This document shows, in pieces, positions 6,421 to 12,460 of a stretch of 19,246 nucleotides of DNA (its first letter is position 1; every line of letters begins with the position of its first letter). A program made the position numbers and the translations under genes. The notes under the pieces are model-generated. The model was not told the origin of the DNA, did not search any database, and worked only from the letters and a program-made list of their open reading frames with translations. The stretch comes from Clostridiales bacterium. GTDB lineage: Bacteria > Bacillota > Clostridia > Oscillospirales > Butyricicoccaceae. Location of the stretch: NCBI GenBank assembly GCA_004555915.1, contig SFJM01000041.1, positions 1 through 19,246 on the forward strand, in the 5' to 3' direction.

Positions 6421-6949
6421 TAACATTCCATCCTGTCCGGACAGAAAACGACCCAGGATATGCCGCCTGCAGCAGGGTTCCCGGCGGATTTCCCGAAAAA
6501 AACATAAAAGAGTCTTGCAAATCTGTTATAATCATGTTACATTGATTAATAGTATACATTATGCACAATTTTTTGTGAATTTTCCTCAAGAAAACTGTCT
6601 ATACAACTGTACAGCAGGTATAGATTTTTCCATTTGGGCTGATTCCCTGTTTTCCGGTTTCGGTGGGGCTGCGGCATGTATTGCAGTTTTTCCAACGACC
6701 CCGGCAAAAATCCATGCCACAGGTTTCCCCATAGGATTCGGCTTCTCTGCCGCAGGATAGAAATCGTTTTTTTGATATGGCGATGGGATGCTGCCCGCTG
6801 CCGACCTGTTCCGCACCAATCTGAATGAGATACATCCGGTTGTGCCTGCGGTATAAAAGGATATTCCAAAAAACTGTTTTTTCAGCCCTGTGCGTGCACA
6901 ATGCACACAGGATGCGCTGTAAACCCAATAACAAACGAGGTATATTACA
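6421..6949 (+). other. Long region upstream of the LacI gene, no confident gene
   Basis: A TG-extended -10, TGTTATAAT (6524-6532), could start a leader of about 410 nt. Between 6630 and 6760 one plus frame reads a Gly/Ala/Phe-rich stretch including FPTTPAKIHATGFPIGFG before a stop. It looks like a fragment of a membrane protein, but has no ribosome site, no upstream part and no clear continuation. I regard this as possible gene debris. An imperfect palindrome lies at 6887-6911. Confidence 0.4.
6887..6911. promoter_or_regulatory. Imperfect palindrome upstream of the LacI gene
   Basis: Arms CCTGTG and CACAGG, with inner GTGCA-caa-TGCAC, are offset by a 2-nt bulge. It sits 39-63 bp upstream of the regulator's start codon, so it is a candidate autoregulatory operator. 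Confidence 0.4.
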
Positions 6950-7975
6950 ATGGCTGTCACACTGAAACAAATTGCAGAGCTTGCCGGCGTTTCGCGCGGT
7001 ACCGTTGACCGTGCTCTCTACAATCGCGGACGCGTCAAGCCGGAGGTTGCCGAACGAATCAAGAAAATCGCCAAGGAACTGGGCTATCAGCCCAACCGCG
7101 CCGGAAAGGCACTGGCAATGACCAACCATCCCATGAAAATCGGTGTCATCGCCCAGGCAACCGAGACCCCGTTCATGCACCAGCTCCGTGCCGGCATTGA
7201 GGATGCCGCCAGCGATGTGGCAGCCTTTGGTGCGGAAGTCATCATCCGCTCCGGTGTTGGCCTGGATGTGGCGGATCAGCTGAATATGATTGACGAGCTG
7301 GTTGCCGAGGGCATCAATGGCCTTGCCATCACGCCGGCAGACAATCCCCACATGAGAGACCGGATCAATGGCCTGGTGGAATCCGGCATTCCGGTGGTTA
7401 CGTTCAATGCGGATATTGATGATACCAAACGCATGTGCTTTGTGGGCCAGAACAGTGAGCTTGCCGGACGCACCTGTGCCGGACTGCTCAATGCCATCAC
7501 GCCGGAGCATGGTCTGGTCCTCCCGATTTCCGGTTACCAGTACAACCATTCCCATGCGCTGCGCATTAAGGGCTTCTGCTCGGAAATCGAACAGAGCTTT
7601 CCGAAAATCCAGACCCTGCCTGCTGTCTATTGCCAGGACGATGAAATGCTGACGCAGGAGCTGACCGAGGAAACCCTGCGCCAGCATCCCGACCTGACTG
7701 CCATTTATATTGCGGCAGGCGGACAGGCCGGCGTATGCCGTGCACTGGAGCGTACCGGCTATGCGGATTCCGTCCGTGTCATCTGCTTTGACCTGATACC
7801 CAACAACATCCGCAATCTGCTTGACAGTCGTATAGACTTCCTGATCGGGCAGGATGCGCACACCCAGGGATTCATGCCGATTATGATACTTTTTGACTAC
7901 CTTTTCTCGGGTAAAACCCCGGAAAACAAGTATTATTACACCGATATTTCCATCAAAAACAAGTATAATGTATAA
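6950..7975 (+). CDS. LacI-family transcriptional regulator of the iol genes
   Basis: A 341-residue full-length LacI/GalR regulator. The N-terminal helix-turn-helix is clear at 3-24 (VTLKQIAELAGVSRGTVDRAL), followed by the hinge region YNRGRVKPEVAERIKKIAKELGYQPNRAGKAL (25-56). Residues about 62-330 are a periplasmic-binding-protein-like sensor domain: it opens with MKIGVIAQ, then PFMHQLRAGIEDA, and includes VVTFNADID and IYIAAGGQAGVCRAL. The ligand cannot be read directly, but this subgroup (SRGTVDRALYNRGRV) often responds to sugars or polyols. It lies just upstream of iolG-iolI in the same direction, but a terminator and a new iolG promoter separate them. Control of iolG through the nearby palindrome is the natural inference. 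The start has CGAGG 9 nt upstream. Confidence 0.92.
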   Translation: MAVTLKQIAELAGVSRGTVDRALYNRGRVKPEVAERIKKIAKELGYQPNRAGKALAMTNHPMKIGVIAQATETPFMHQLRAGIEDAASDVAAFGAEVIIRSGVGLDVADQLNMIDELVAEGINGLAITPADNPHMRDRINGLVESGIPVVTFNADIDDTKRMCFVGQNSELAGRTCAGLLNAITPEHGLVLPISGYQYNHSHALRIKGFCSEIEQSFPKIQTLPAVYCQDDEMLTQELTEETLRQHPDLTAIYIAAGGQAGVCRALERTGYADSVRVICFDLIPNNIRNLLDSRIDFLIGQDAHTQGFMPIMILFDYLFSGKTPENKYYYTDISIKNKYNV

Positions 7976-7989
7976 ATTGCACATACTGT

Positions 7990-8033
7990 CCCGGGCCTTT
8001 TTCCTCTTTTTCCAAGGTTCCGGGGCATTTTTT
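7990..8033 (+). terminator. Intrinsic terminator after the LacI gene
   Basis: CCCGG (7990-7994) pairs with CCGGG (8020-8024), extended by CCTT/AAGG inside, followed by GCATTTTTT. A second short hairpin, TGCCC (8042-8046) with GGGCA (8057-8061) then TTTTT, follows directly, so termination may be tandem. Confidence 0.65.
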
Positions 8034-8083
8034 CGTCAAAGTGCCCTGAAACGCATGGGCATTTTTCGTCATTTTTACGTTCG

Positions 8084-8101
8084 TGCGTTCACGTGAACGC
8101 A
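8084..8101. promoter_or_regulatory. Perfect 18-bp palindrome, probable LacI-family operator
   Basis: TGCGTTCACGTGAACGCA is a perfect palindrome with a central CG, the typical form of LacI/GalR operators. It lies just after the LacI gene's terminators and 149 bp before the iolG -35. Further GTTCA half-site-like copies occur at 8131 and 8151. Confidence 0.6.
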
Positions 8102-8208
8102 AATGAAAAAATAATTTTACATCTTAAAAATGTTCATTTTTTCTGTCCATTCGTTCATTTTGCGGTCTTTTCCGCTCCAAAATGTCAAAAAATCCGGAGT
8201 TGTCTGGT

Positions 8209-8222
8209 ATTTGTGTACAAAT
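8209..8222. promoter_or_regulatory. Inverted repeat ATTTGT-GT-ACAAAT upstream of iolG
   Basis: Perfect 6-bp arms around GT, 27 bp before the iolG -35 box. It overlaps the block shared with the symporter upstream region, so it may be a common site for one regulator. Confidence 0.4.
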
Positions 8223-8249
8223 TTCAAAACTTTTCGGCATTTTTATGTA

Positions 8250-8278
8250 TTGATTTGCACAAGAATGTACGCTATAAT
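8250..8278 (+). promoter_or_regulatory. iolG promoter
   Basis: TTGATT (8250-8255), 17-bp spacer, consensus TATAAT (8273-8278). Predicted transcription start near 8285, immediately before an ACAACAACAAAGGAG leader. Confidence 0.8.
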
Positions 8279-8324
8279 GTGGACACAACAACAAAGGAGG
8301 CCAGAAAGGGAATCTGGTTCTCAG

Positions 8325-8348
8325 ATGAAAATTTTTGGAGGTTTTTGA
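8325..8348 (+). CDS. Seven-codon leader mini-ORF MKIFGGF ahead of iolG
   Basis: ATG 8325 to TGA 8346-8348 ends one base before the iolG ATG, and the iolG ribosome site GGAGG lies inside it. A strong GGAGG (8296-8300) is 24 nt upstream. A hairpin CCAGA/TCTGG (8301-8317) between them would shorten the effective spacing to about 7 nt. Translation is inferred, not shown. Confidence 0.4.
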   Translation: MKIFGGF

Positions 8349-8349
8349 C

Positions 8350-9366
8350 ATGGATGAACTGAAAATTGCTCTGATTGGCTGTGGCATGATTGGCAAGCAG
8401 CACATTGACCGTATCCAGAACAGAATCAAGGGCGCTACTGTTGTTGCAGTATGTGACGTATTCGAAGCAGGCGCTAAGGCAGCAGCTGAAATCGCTGGCC
8501 CGGGCACCAAGGTTTACACCGATTCCGCTGCAGCAATCAACGATCCGGACGTAAACGCAGTCGTTGTTACCACTCCGGGCGCTTTCCACAAGGCTCCGGT
8601 TCTGCAGGCTATCGCTGCTGGCAAGCCGGTATTCACCGAGAAGCCGCTGACCAACACCGCTGCTGAGTGCAAGGAAATCGTTGACGCTGAAATCGCTGGC
8701 GGCAAGCATCTGGTGCAGGTTGGCTTCATGCGCCGTTATGACCGTGGCTACAACCAGGTTAAGGCTCTGATCGACGAAGGCAAGTTCGGTGCTCCGATGG
8801 TTCTGAAGTGCACCCATCGCGCTGACGGCGTAGCTGAAGACTACACCACCGCTATGGCTGTTACCGATACCGCCATTCATGAAATCGACGTTCTGCCGTG
8901 GCTGATTAACGACGAGTGGGACGAAGTACAGTGCATCATGCCGAAGGTTTCCTCCAAGGCTCACAAGGGTCTGCAGGATCCGCAGGTGATGATCATGAAG
9001 ACCAAGACCGGTATCGTTACTATCCTGGAAGTTAACGTAAACTGCGGCTTCGGCTACGACATCAACTGTGAAGTTGTTTGTGAGAACGGCGTTATCAACC
9101 TGCCGTGCCCGTCCTTCCCGACTGTACGCTACGCTAACAACGTTTCCACCAAGATCGAGGACAACTGGATCCTGCGTTTCATGGATTCCTACGACGTAGA
9201 GATTCAGGACTGGGTTGACCATGCGCTGAAGGGTGAGACCGGCGGTTCTTCTGCCTGGGACGGCTATGTAGCTTCCATCACTGCTGACGCTCTGGTTAAG
9301 TCCCAGACCACCGGCGTTGCTGAGAAGGTTGTTACCGGCGGCACTCCGGACTTCTACAAGAAGTAA
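8350..9366 (+). CDS. iolG: Inositol 2-dehydrogenase (Gfo/Idh/MocA family)
   Basis: A 338-residue NAD-dependent dehydrogenase that oxidises myo-inositol to 2-keto-myo-inositol (scyllo-inosose), and often D-chiro-inositol to its 1-ketone; cytoplasmic. The Rossmann fingerprint GCGMIG is at 10-15. EKP is at 97-99 with catalytic Lys98, and Asp173 and His177 in DTAIHEIDVL complete the triad. Subfamily blocks LVQVGFMRRYDRGY (121-134), DYTTAMAVTDT, YDVEIQDWVD and AWDGYVASIT closely follow Bacillus IolG, as does the length. The start is ATG 8350 with GGAGG 8 nt upstream; a TTG 15 bp earlier lacks support. It is first in an iolG-iolI unit behind a LacI regulator, and strong codon bias suggests high expression. 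Other Gfo/Idh sugar dehydrogenases are possible, but the IolG blocks make this call firm. Confidence 0.93.
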   Translation: MDELKIALIGCGMIGKQHIDRIQNRIKGATVVAVCDVFEAGAKAAAEIAGPGTKVYTDSAAAINDPDVNAVVVTTPGAFHKAPVLQAIAAGKPVFTEKPLTNTAAECKEIVDAEIAGGKHLVQVGFMRRYDRGYNQVKALIDEGKFGAPMVLKCTHRADGVAEDYTTAMAVTDTAIHEIDVLPWLINDEWDEVQCIMPKVSSKAHKGLQDPQVMIMKTKTGIVTILEVNVNCGFGYDINCEVVCENGVINLPCPSFPTVRYANNVSTKIEDNWILRFMDSYDVEIQDWVDHALKGETGGSSAWDGYVASITADALVKSQTTGVAEKVVTGGTPDFYKK

Positions 9367-9413
9367 TCGACAACAGCATTTTACTTACGCAACACAACAT
9401 ATAACACAACAGA

Positions 9414-9440
9414 GCCGGATGGGAACTTGTCCCATCCGGC
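9414..9440 (+). other. Intercistronic hairpin between iolG and iolI
   Basis: A perfect 11-bp stem (GCCGGATGGGA with TCCCATCCGGC, loop ACTTG) without a following T-run. It is therefore more likely an mRNA processing or stability element than a terminator. iolI has no evident own promoter. Confidence 0.7.
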
Positions 9441-9470
9441 CGGCTACAACAACAAAGGAGATTACACATC

Positions 9471-10361
9471 ATGCTTAAGATGGGTTTTAACGAGGGTTGC
9501 ACTTGGGATGGCAACCGCGGCTGTGCTGACCAGTCCCTGATGGCTGACCTGAAGGCTTGTGCAAAGTATGGCATCAAGGGTATTGATATCCGTTTTGACT
9601 GCCTGAACAAGTATCTGGAAGAAGGCGGCACACTGGAAGAACTGAACGCTTTCATGAAGGAAAACGACATCGTTCCGCTGTCCTACAATGCTCTGTGCTT
9701 CTTCAACATGAAGTCCACCCAGGAAGAGAAGGACGCTGTTATGGCGGAGCTGGATGACATCATTGCCAAGTGTGCAGCAATCGACTGCCACATGGTAGTA
9801 GTTGTTCCGTCCTTCGACCTGGCAGAGAGAGGCATCGAAGCTACCCGTCAGGAAATCCGTGACGAGGCTGTTGCTGTCCTGAAGGAAATGGTTAAGAAGT
9901 GTGAGCCGACTGGCCTGAAGCTGTCCCTGGAATTCTGCGGCGCTCCGTCCATGTCCATCAACACCTTCGATGACGCTTACGAAATCGTAAAGCTGGTTGA
10001 CTCCCCGCTGATGGGTGTTACCCTCGACCAGTATCACTTCAACGGCATGCGTTCCGACTGGTCCAAGCTGGAGAAGGCTGACGGTAAGAAGATCTTCGTA
10101 TGGCATCTGAACGACACTGAGGACGTTCCGGCTGGTGCTGCTTACAACACCGACGCAAAGCGTCTGTGGCCGTCTGACCCGCGCGGCTGTCTGGATCACA
10201 AGCGTTTCGCTGACACCCTGAAGGCTATCGGTTATGACTTTGAGAACGGCTTCATCACTATGGAAGTATTCCGTCCGGATTACTACGAACTGAGCACCGA
10301 TGAGTGCATCAGAATTGCTGCTGAAGAGACTGCAAAGCATATCCAGAGATACTGCAAGTAA
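9471..10361 (+). CDS. iolI: 2-keto-myo-inositol isomerase (TIM barrel)
   Basis: A 296-residue TIM-barrel protein of the xylose isomerase-like/endonuclease IV fold. It closely follows Bacillus IolI, which isomerises 2-keto-myo-inositol to 1-keto-D-chiro-inositol with a divalent metal. Metal ligands are visible: Glu154 (SLEFCGAP), Asp186 (VTLDQYHF), His212 (FVWHLNDTED) and Glu265 (MEVFRPDYY). Other IolI blocks are NALCFFN (73-79), INTFDDAYEIV (163-173) and EKADGKKIF (201-209). The ribosome site AAAGGAG lies 10 nt upstream of ATG 9471, within a leader ACAACAACAAAGGAG identical to the one before iolG. It lies 104 bp after iolG on one transcript and ends at a strong terminator. It is about 18 residues longer than the 278-residue Bacillus protein, mostly in loops. 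IolE-type dehydratase function is less likely by motif match. Confidence 0.9.
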   Translation: MLKMGFNEGCTWDGNRGCADQSLMADLKACAKYGIKGIDIRFDCLNKYLEEGGTLEELNAFMKENDIVPLSYNALCFFNMKSTQEEKDAVMAELDDIIAKCAAIDCHMVVVVPSFDLAERGIEATRQEIRDEAVAVLKEMVKKCEPTGLKLSLEFCGAPSMSINTFDDAYEIVKLVDSPLMGVTLDQYHFNGMRSDWSKLEKADGKKIFVWHLNDTEDVPAGAAYNTDAKRLWPSDPRGCLDHKRFADTLKAIGYDFENGFITMEVFRPDYYELSTDECIRIAAEETAKHIQRYCK

Positions 10362-10403
10362 TTCATCCGGTCAAAAGACCTTTACCCGACTGAGCAATCA
10401 GTC

Positions 10404-10437
10404 AAGCCGCAGAGCCCCCCAGCTCTGCGGCTTTTTT
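10404..10437 (+). terminator. Strong terminator of the iolG-iolI unit
   Basis: A perfect 12-bp stem (AAGCCGCAGAGC 10404-10415 with 10422-10433), loop CCCCCCA, and a T-run to 10437. Confidence 0.93.
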
Positions 10438-10470
10438 AAAATCTGTCTGATTTGGTTCTCCTGAATAGAA

Positions 10471-10519
10471 AAAATGCACCAATCCGGTCTTGCCCTGCGA
10501 TTGATGCATTTCTTTTTTG
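10471..10519. terminator. Terminator for the minus-strand small-protein gene, possibly bidirectional
   Basis: ATGCACCAATC (10474-10484) pairs with GATTGATGCAT (10499-10509) with one mismatch that becomes a T-G wobble on the minus-strand RNA. That RNA then reads TTTTTT. A T-rich run also follows on the plus strand, backing up the iolI terminator. Confidence 0.7.
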
Positions 10520-10522
10520 TTT

Positions 10523-10738
10523 TCAGATTCCGAGTGCGAGATAATCCTCAATTAGCTCGGAAAAATGGACCAGGGACGCGCCGTATTCATTCATGCGCGC
10601 CACAAGGGCCTGGGCTGACCATCCATTGGTGGACAGCTGATCCGCATGGGCCGCCGGTTTGCCATCCTCCAGCGCCAGCACGCCATACCAGGTGCGCTGC
10701 CGGTCATCCTTCTGTTCCGTCCGTATGTACTGAAGCAT
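10523..10738 (-). CDS. Small conserved protein, DUF6514-like
   Basis: A 71-residue acidic cytoplasmic protein. The N-terminal half (LQYIRTEQKDD..TWYGVLALEDG) looks like short beta strands. The C-terminal half (STNGWSAQALVARMNEYGASLVHFSELIEDYLAL) is helical and ends with a H-x-x-x-L/V-I/V-E-D-Y/F-L pattern that I associate with the Clostridia-specific DUF6514 family, function unknown. This assignment is from memory of the pattern and is tentative. The ATG has AGGAAGGA 5-6 nt upstream, a strong sign that it is translated. It lies 76 bp after another small gene in the same direction and ends at a terminator. Confidence 0.72.
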   Translation of the reverse strand: MLQYIRTEQKDDRQRTWYGVLALEDGKPAAHADQLSTNGWSAQALVARMNEYGASLVHFSELIEDYLALGI

Positions 10739-10814
10739 ATTGTCCTTCCTTTCGGATTTTGATGATGCTTCAGTTTATCATGTTTGCGGTAAAAAACCGG
10801 TCGAAGGGGATGAA

Positions 10815-11066
10815 TCAATCCTCTATGATTTCATCGACATAGGGTGCCAGCTTTTCCACCACATTGCCGGTATCCTTCCGGGTATCCTGCAGCAGCTCCG
10901 CGTCATCCAGCAGATTGACCCATACCGCATACCGCCCGTCATCCTGCACCGTGACCTCCAGCTCCGGCCAGCGGGCAAACTGCTGCGGGGTATACCGGTC
11001 ACTGCCGGCAAACAGGAGCTGTGCTGCCGGCATAATATGCGCCCCGATGATAATCAGGCGTTTCAT
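10815..11066 (-). CDS. Unknown 83-residue protein coupled to yqeY
   Basis: I do not recognise a family. The N-terminus MKRLIIIGAHIMPAAQLLFAGSD looks like a buried strand and helix of a small globular protein, not a cleaved signal. The middle (ELEVTVQDDGRYAVWVNLLDDAELL) has strand character, and the C-terminus is acidic (VVEKLAPYVDEIIED). Its ATG overlaps the yqeY stop in an ATGA junction (11063-11066), so translation is almost certainly coupled. That argues for a real gene with a related or co-expressed role. It has no cysteines and no visible catalytic motif. Confidence 0.72.
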   Translation of the reverse strand: MKRLIIIGAHIMPAAQLLFAGSDRYTPQQFARWPELEVTVQDDGRYAVWVNLLDDAELLQDTRKDTGNVVEKLAPYVDEIIED

Positions 11067-11509
11067 CCCAGCATCTCCCCGACAATTTGATTGACCAGCT
11101 TGCCGTCTGCCTTGCCCTTGACCTGGGGCATCAGGTGCTTCATCACCGGGCCCTTGTCACGCATGGTGGGCGCAGTAATCTGCAGCTGGTCGAGAACCGA
11201 CTGTACCAGCGCACGAATTTCCTCTTCGCTCATCTCCTTCGGTGCAAAGGCCTGATAAATCTCCAGCTTCAGCTGGCATTCCTTCCGGATATCCTCCCGG
11301 TCTGCCGGAGCGGCATCCATGGTCTCACGGGTCTGCTTGATTTCCTTCTGGATGATGGCATTTTCCTCTTCCTCGGTCAAATCCTCCCGCTTGTCCTTTG
11401 CCTTTGCCTTGAGCGCCGCCAGCAGCAGGGACAATGCATTTTTCCGTTCGGTATCCTTTGCCTTCATGGCAGCCATCATCTGCTGCTGTACTTCCTTTGT
11501 CTTTGACAT
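11063..11509 (-). CDS. yqeY: GatB/YqeY domain protein
   Basis: A 148-residue stand-alone YqeY protein, the domain that also forms the C-terminal tRNA-binding tail of GatB amidotransferase. Hallmarks are the helical start (EVQQQMMAAMKAKDTERKNALSLLLAALK), the QKEIKQTRETMDAA segment, and the C-terminal half with AFAPKEMSEEEIRALVQ (about 87-104) and MKHLMPQVKGKADGKLVNQIVGEML (about 123-147). The length matches the family. A role in tRNA or amidotransferase metabolism is presumed for the family but unproven. The ATG has AAGGAGG 9-10 nt upstream. The upstream sigma-like gene is separated by a terminator. The downstream 83-residue gene overlaps its stop. Confidence 0.93.
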   Translation of the reverse strand: MSKTKEVQQQMMAAMKAKDTERKNALSLLLAALKAKAKDKREDLTEEEENAIIQKEIKQTRETMDAAPADREDIRKECQLKLEIYQAFAPKEMSEEEIRALVQSVLDQLQITAPTMRDKGPVMKHLMPQVKGKADGKLVNQIVGEMLG

Positions 11510-11536
11510 GATTGGTTTTCCTCCTTATTCTGTGAT

Positions 11537-11580
11537 AAAAACAGCGGAACGAAGACCTCTGTTCCCCGTTCCGCCGCTGT
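11537..11580 (-). terminator. Terminator after the sigma-like gene
   Basis: On the minus strand ACAGCggcGGAACG (11567-11580) pairs with CGTTCCGCTGT (11541-11551) with a 3-nt bulge, then TTTTTATC. It lies 10 bp past the stop codon. Confidence 0.65.
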
Positions 11581-11589
11581 CAATACAAT

Positions 11590-12294
11590 TTATCCAAACC
11601 GGCGCGAACGGAATAACTTTTGGAAAAATCCGTTTTTTTCCTCCGGCTTTGGTTGTTCATCCGGTGTTGCCGGTACGGTCTCCTGTACCTCCTGTACCGG
11701 TGCCACATAGTCCTCTCCAGTTTGGACACAGCGCAGAATCTGCTGCTGCACCGCTGCATCTGCTGCCGCCTGTGCCGCACGCAGCTCAGCAAGCTGTGCA
11801 ATCAGCCAGGACGTATTACAATTCTGGTCCTTCTGCTTCATTGCTGCCGCAATGGTCTGCCGCGCACGCCGCATGGCCCGTTTGATTTCAATATCCGGGA
11901 CCGCAAGGATTTCTGCCGCCTGTGGCGCAGAGCAGCCCTCTCCGCACATTAGCAGCAGGGCAAGCCGTTCCTGTCTGGGCAGCTCCTTCATGACAGCATA
12001 GGTTTCACGCAGCACGCCGGTCAGGGATGGAATCATCTGGCCGGTGCTATCCGGCTGCCGGAGCAGAACCTCATAGCAGATGCGGCCCATCCATACCCGC
12101 AGGTCACTGGGAGAACGCAGGGAAGATATCGACTGCTGTGCATTCCGATAAATCTGTGTGACGATGCTTCCGCACTGCGGACAGCCCAGCATTGCTGCTG
12201 CCAGCCATACATTTGGAATCGTCGCCTGAAACAGGCAGGCAAAGCCGTCACTTCCCCCGGCACGCGCACAGGTAATCGCATCAGCAAGTGTCAT
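11590..12294 (-). CDS. Cysteine-rich sigma-70-like (ECF-type) protein
   Basis: A 234-residue protein with a degenerate sigma-70 layout. Residues about 15-78 (GFACLFQATIPNVWLAAAMLG...SDLRVWMGRICYEVL) resemble region 2. Residues about 103-150 (MKELPRQERLALLLMCGEGCSAPQAAEILAV..IKRAMRRARQTI) resemble the region 4 helix-turn-helix. A C-terminal extension (about 155-234) is helical, then Pro/Glu-rich, ending in a basic FFQKLFRSRRFG. Where a typical ECF factor has the acidic -10-contact helix, this one has GCPQCG (C38, C41). In total there are nine cysteines, including C117-x3-C121. The start is ATG 12294 with AGGAGG 8 nt upstream; an in-frame ATG at 12324 lacks a site. No anti-sigma gene is adjacent. 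It may be a divergent sigma factor or a DNA-binding relative. Confidence 0.72.
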   Translation of the reverse strand: MTLADAITCARAGGSDGFACLFQATIPNVWLAAAMLGCPQCGSIVTQIYRNAQQSISSLRSPSDLRVWMGRICYEVLLRQPDSTGQMIPSLTGVLRETYAVMKELPRQERLALLLMCGEGCSAPQAAEILAVPDIEIKRAMRRARQTIAAAMKQKDQNCNTSWLIAQLAELRAAQAAADAAVQQQILRCVQTGEDYVAPVQEVQETVPATPDEQPKPEEKNGFFQKLFRSRRFG

Positions 12295-12405
12295 GCATCT
12301 TCCCTCCTTTCCATCAAGAATCATACTGTTTTTCCGTCAGAATTCCGCGTTCCGCGGCAAAAATCCGCCGGATTTCTTCTGCCCGTCACAGGCAGAACAA
12401 AGGGT

Positions 12406-12441
12406 AAAAAATCGCATGGCCACAACGGCAGCCATGCGATT
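12406..12441 (-). terminator. Terminator after the CD1247-like gene
   Basis: A perfect 11-bp stem (AATCGCATGGC 12410-12420 with GCCATGCGATT 12431-12441) is followed on the minus strand by TTTTTT. Confidence 0.9.
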
Positions 12442-12460
12442 CGTACAGACTCCTGAAACG

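Larger units (their letters stand above)
7976..8349 (+). other. Regulatory region between the LacI gene and iolG
   Basis: This 374-bp gap holds tandem terminators, an 18-bp palindrome (8084-8101), GTTCA-type repeats at 8131-8160, a second inverted repeat ATTTGT-GT-ACAAAT (8209-8222), the iolG promoter (8250-8278) and a mini-ORF (8325-8348). No full-size gene is supported. Confidence 0.7.

Noticed and set aside
6599..7984. 461-residue minus-strand open frame opposite the LacI gene
   Set aside because: Antisense shadow of the regulator gene; no ribosome site, no family match, and the plus-strand LacI product is unmistakable.
8325..8348. Attenuator-type leader peptide control of iolG
   Set aside because: The mini-ORF has no run of regulatory codons, and no terminator/antiterminator pair lies between it and iolG. 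I keep it only as a coupling candidate.
8272..9222. 316-residue minus-strand frame opposite iolG
   Set aside because: Shadow produced by regular codon use in iolG; the plus strand carries the full set of IolG motifs.
9462..10340. 292-residue minus-strand frame opposite iolI
   Set aside because: Same reason; the IolI metal ligands and ribosome site are on the plus strand.
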